From Verrucomicrobiales bacterium (GTDB lineage: Bacteria > Verrucomicrobiota > Verrucomicrobiia > Verrucomicrobiales > DEV007): a stretch of 6,956 bases of DNA. The stretch lies in the NCBI GenBank assembly GCA_007123695.1, contig SLGN01000659.1:1-6956 (forward strand), given 5' to 3'. A program made the position numbers and the translations under genes. Position 1 is the stretch's first letter. Every line of letters starts with the position of its first letter. Shown piece by piece: positions 4,453 through 6,956 of this stretch. The notes beneath the pieces were generated by a model, which was not told where the DNA came from, ran no database searches, and worked only from the letters and a program-made list of their open reading frames with translations.

Positions 4453-6956
4453 ATGATGGTTAGGTCGTACCGCGCTTGCCTTGCGCTCGCTGCCGTGATG
4501 CTGGCTTCCGACGTCGGTGCGGGCGACGCGGGCGGGTTGAGGAAGCAGGAGAGCGCCTGGGAGGTGGAGTTTCAGACGCGCCTCGACTGGTGGAGCCTCA
4601 AGCCGATGCGTGTGCTTGGCGAGGGCAGCGTGGACGGCTTCATCCAAGCGGCGCAAAAGGCCGCCGGCCTGGAGATGGCTCCGCCGGCCCCCGACGAGGT
4701 GCTCCGCCGCCGCCTCTCCTTCGTCCTCACCGGGCTGCCGCCGGTCGTCCATCCAACGTCGGCACCGGGGGCGAGCTACGAGTCCTATGTGGACATGTTG
4801 CTCGACAGCCCGCATTTCGGCGAGCGCTTCGCCCTCCACTGGATGGACGTCGTCCGCTACACGGACACCTACGGCTACGAGTGGGACAACCCCGCCAAGG
4901 GTTCGCACGAATACCGCGACTACCTCATCCGCGCCTTCAACGACGACCTCGGCTACGACCGGTTCCTGCGCGAGCAGATCGCCGGCGACCTCTTGCCGGA
5001 GCCGCGCATCCATGATGAGGCCCGGACCTGCGAGAACCTCATCGCCCCGATGTTCTACCACTTGGGCGAGCACCGCCACGGCAGCAGCCTGATGTTCAAC
5101 GGCATTCACCAGGAGATGGTGGACAACAAGATCGACGCCTTCTCGAAGGCCTTCCTCGCCACTACCGTCGCCTGCGCCCGCTGCCACGACCACAAGCTGG
5201 AGGCCATCGCCCAGCGGGACTACTACGGGCTCGCCGCCATGTTCACGATGCCACGCTGGACCGCTCGCGTGGCGGACGCTCCCGGCTCCAATGACGCCGC
5301 CATCGGCAGGCTCAAGGAGCTGCGGGAGGCGATCCGCGAGGAACTCGCGGCGCTCTGGACGGGGGAGGGAGCCCTGCAGGCACCCCAGCTCCGAAAGTGG
5401 GCGGTTGAAAAGCGCCCCGCCCTGGACGACGCCAAACCCTCAGACATCTCCTACCCCCTCGCGCGCCTCGCGGGCGAGGCGATGGCCGGGCCTCAGCACG
5501 AGACCCTGCGCGAACTGGCCGAGGAGTGGCGAAAAAGACGCGCCGAGGCGGTCAAGGGGAACGAAGCCTTCCGCGCCGCCTCGCTCGAGGGCTGGGTGTT
5601 CGAGGGCGACGGCTTCCTCCACGGGGAGACCGAGGAGGCCACCCCGCTCGTGGCCCTCGAGGGGGAGCGCGTCGTCGAGAGACTGCTCCCGCAGGGCCGG
5701 CACTCCCACGCCCTCAGCTCCAAGCTTCCGGGCAGCCTCCGATCGCCGCCGCAGCACGCCGTGCCCGGCAAATTCATGAGCCTCAAGCTGGCCGGCGGCG
5801 AGTTCGGCGGCCATCTCGTCGTCGATGACCACGCCTTCCAGAACGAGACCGTCGCCTTCTACGCGAACCGCGACCCGCAGTGGCGCTCCTTCGCCGATGC
5901 CGAGTTGCAGAACGGCGCGCAACAGGTCGCGATCGAGTTCTGCACCGCGCCGCTGAACCCCAATTTCCCGCCGCGCACCGGATTGGCCCGCGGCTTGCCG
6001 AACGACGACTTCGGCTACGAGAAGCGAAGCTGGATCAGCATCGCCGGCATCGTCACCCACGACGCCGCCGGGACGCCGCAGGACGAGCTGCCGGCCTTTA
6101 CGGGCCTCTACGAATCGGACGCCGCCTCCGATCCGTGGGAGCGCGTCGTCGGCTGGCTCAACGGCGCCGTCGAGCGCTGGCATGCCCGCGAGTCCCTGCC
6201 TGGAGATCACGAGGTCCTGGACTGGCTGCTGGCGAACGAACTCCTCCCCAACGAGGCCGAGCCCGGCTCCGAACTCGCCCGGCTCGTCGCCGAATACCGC
6301 AGCGCGGAAGCCGGGATCGCCTTTCCCCGCACCGTCAACAGCATGGACGAGCGCGAGGCCTTGCCGGTGAAGTATCCGCTGAACGTCCGCGGCGACGTCG
6401 ACCAACCCGGCGAGCTGATCGCACCCGCCTCGCTGTCGATGCTGCGGGGCGAGGGCGTCGGCGACCGTCTCGCGCTGGCGGAATCGCTGCTCGATCCCGA
6501 GCACCCGCTCACCGCCCGCGTCTACGTCAACCGGGTGTGGCAGTGGGTTTTCGGCAAGGGTCTCGTCGCCACGCCCGACGACTTCGGTCGACTCGGCGAG
6601 ACTCCCTCCCACCCCGAGCTGCTCGACTGGCTCGCCCGCGAGTTCATCCGCGACGGCTGGTCCACCAAGAAGCTCGTGCGCAAGCTGGTATTGAGCGAGA
6701 CCTTCCGGCAGGATTCGAGGAAGGGCGCCTTGGAAGACCCCGGGGCTTCCGAAATCGATCCTGACAACCGCCTCCCCGCCTACTATCCCACCCGCCGGCT
6801 CGAGGCGGAAGCGATCCGCGACTCGGTCCTCGCCGTTTCCGGTCGCCTCGACCCCCGGCTCTACGGACGCCCCATCCTGCCGCCCAGGGTCGCCGAAGAC
6901 GGCAAGAAGCGTCTCTTCAGCGGGCCGCTCGACGGCGAGGGGCGCCGCTCGATCTA
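4453..6956 (+). CDS. Secreted DUF1549/DUF1553 (PSCyt2/PSD1) protein, 3' end outside window
   Basis: The frame is open for 834 codons to the window end. Residues 1-24 are a Sec signal peptide (MMVRSYRA, then LALAAVMLA, likely cleavage after VGA), so the protein is exported. DUF1549 spans about 44-255: WWSLKP at 46-51, RRLSFVLTGLPP at 86-97, HWMDVVRYTDTYGY, REQIAGDLLP and the hallmark CARCHDHK, a CxxCH-type motif at 241-245. A beta-rich middle region (about 380-520, GSLRSP then a VVDDHAF strand) is usual for the family. DUF1553 begins near 684 with HPLTARVYVNRVWQWVFGKG, then GETPSHPELLDWLA and PTRRLEAEAIRD. The biochemical role is unknown; in these phyla such genes are often near sulfatases and DUF1501 genes and are thought to act in polysaccharide use. 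The PSCyt1 cytochrome domain that often precedes DUF1549 is absent. GGAG at 4448-4451 fits ATG 4456 slightly better than ATG 4453. Confidence 0.92.
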   Translation, partial: MMVRSYRACLALAAVMLASDVGAGDAGGLRKQESAWEVEFQTRLDWWSLKPMRVLGEGSVDGFIQAAQKAAGLEMAPPAPDEVLRRRLSFVLTGLPPVVHPTSAPGASYESYVDMLLDSPHFGERFALHWMDVVRYTDTYGYEWDNPAKGSHEYRDYLIRAFNDDLGYDRFLREQIAGDLLPEPRIHDEARTCENLIAPMFYHLGEHRHGSSLMFNGIHQEMVDNKIDAFSKAFLATTVACARCHDHKLEAIAQRDYYGLAAMFTMPRWTARVADAPGSNDAAIGRLKELREAIREELAALWTGEGALQAPQLRKWAVEKRPALDDAKPSDISYPLARLAGEAMAGPQHETLRELAEEWRKRRAEAVKGNEAFRAASLEGWVFEGDGFLHGETEEATPLVALEGERVVERLLPQGRHSHALSSKLPGSLRSPPQHAVPGKFMSLKLAGGEFGGHLVVDDHAFQNETVAFYANRDPQWRSFADAELQNGAQQVAIEFCTAPLNPNFPPRTGLARGLPNDDFGYEKRSWISIAGIVTHDAAGTPQDELPAFTGLYESDAASDPWERVVGWLNGAVERWHARESLPGDHEVLDWLLANELLPNEAEPGSELARLVAEYRSAEAGIAFPRTVNSMDEREALPVKYPLNVRGDVDQPGELIAPASLSMLRGEGVGDRLALAESLLDPEHPLTARVYVNRVWQWVFGKGLVATPDDFGRLGETPSHPELLDWLAREFIRDGWSTKKLVRKLVLSETFRQDSRKGALEDPGASEIDPDNRLPAYYPTRRLEAEAIRDSVLAVSGRLDPRLYGRPILPPRVAEDGKKRLFSGPLDGEGRRSI

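Noticed and set aside
5440..6612. A 390-codon minus-strand frame
   Set aside because: It is antisense to the well-supported DUF1553 gene and its composition is that of a mirror frame.
1..6956. CRISPR array, tRNA, rRNA, transposase or integrase
   Set aside because: No regularly spaced repeats, cloverleaf-like segments, ribosomal RNA signatures or recombinase motifs were seen on either strand.

Overview
The window is a high-GC stretch of chromosome that fits the PVC superphylum, most likely Verrucomicrobiota and less likely Planctomycetota. Three things point there: a secreted DUF1549/DUF1553 protein, a family concentrated in those phyla; a Kdo-pathway sugar-phosphate isomerase, which implies a Gram-negative envelope with LPS; and a large secreted protein built of beta-rich domains. 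Several genes lack a Shine-Dalgarno sequence, which is also common in these phyla. The assignment is inference from gene content; no rRNA or marker gene is present.

Layout. (1) 1-1449, plus strand: the 3' part of a secreted multidomain protein, with a carbohydrate-binding-like module, an acidic linker, a second beta-rich domain and a third C-terminal domain. (2) 1569-2543, plus strand: a complete arabinose-5-phosphate isomerase (kdsD/kpsF family, SIS plus two CBS domains) with a plausible sigma70-type promoter about 50 bp upstream. (3) 2559-3389, minus strand: a lower-GC patch holding a small three-helix membrane protein, an addiction-module antitoxin and a ParE/RelE-type toxin gene that loses its 3' end where it meets the end of kdsD. 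(4) 3410-3598, minus strand: a short stretch after the regulator whose codon use looks like real coding sequence, probably a gene remnant. (5) 3599-4381, minus strand: a PAS-AraC transcriptional regulator. (6) 4453-6956, plus strand, running off the window: a secreted DUF1549/DUF1553 protein transcribed divergently from the regulator across a 71-bp spacer.

How the genes relate. kdsD supplies arabinose-5-phosphate for Kdo synthesis and has no visible functional link to its neighbours. The regulator and the DUF1549/DUF1553 gene form a classic divergent pair, so the regulator probably controls that gene and whatever follows it outside the window (often a DUF1501 gene in these phyla). The toxin-antitoxin remnant and small membrane gene look like accessory DNA lodged between the two conserved parts.

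I see no RNA gene, CRISPR array, transposase or integrase. I did not find a convincing new system; the points most worth a second look are the truncated toxin with its flanking 15-nt direct repeat, the coding-like remnant behind the regulator, and the DUF1549/DUF1553 protein that lacks the usual N-terminal cytochrome domain.
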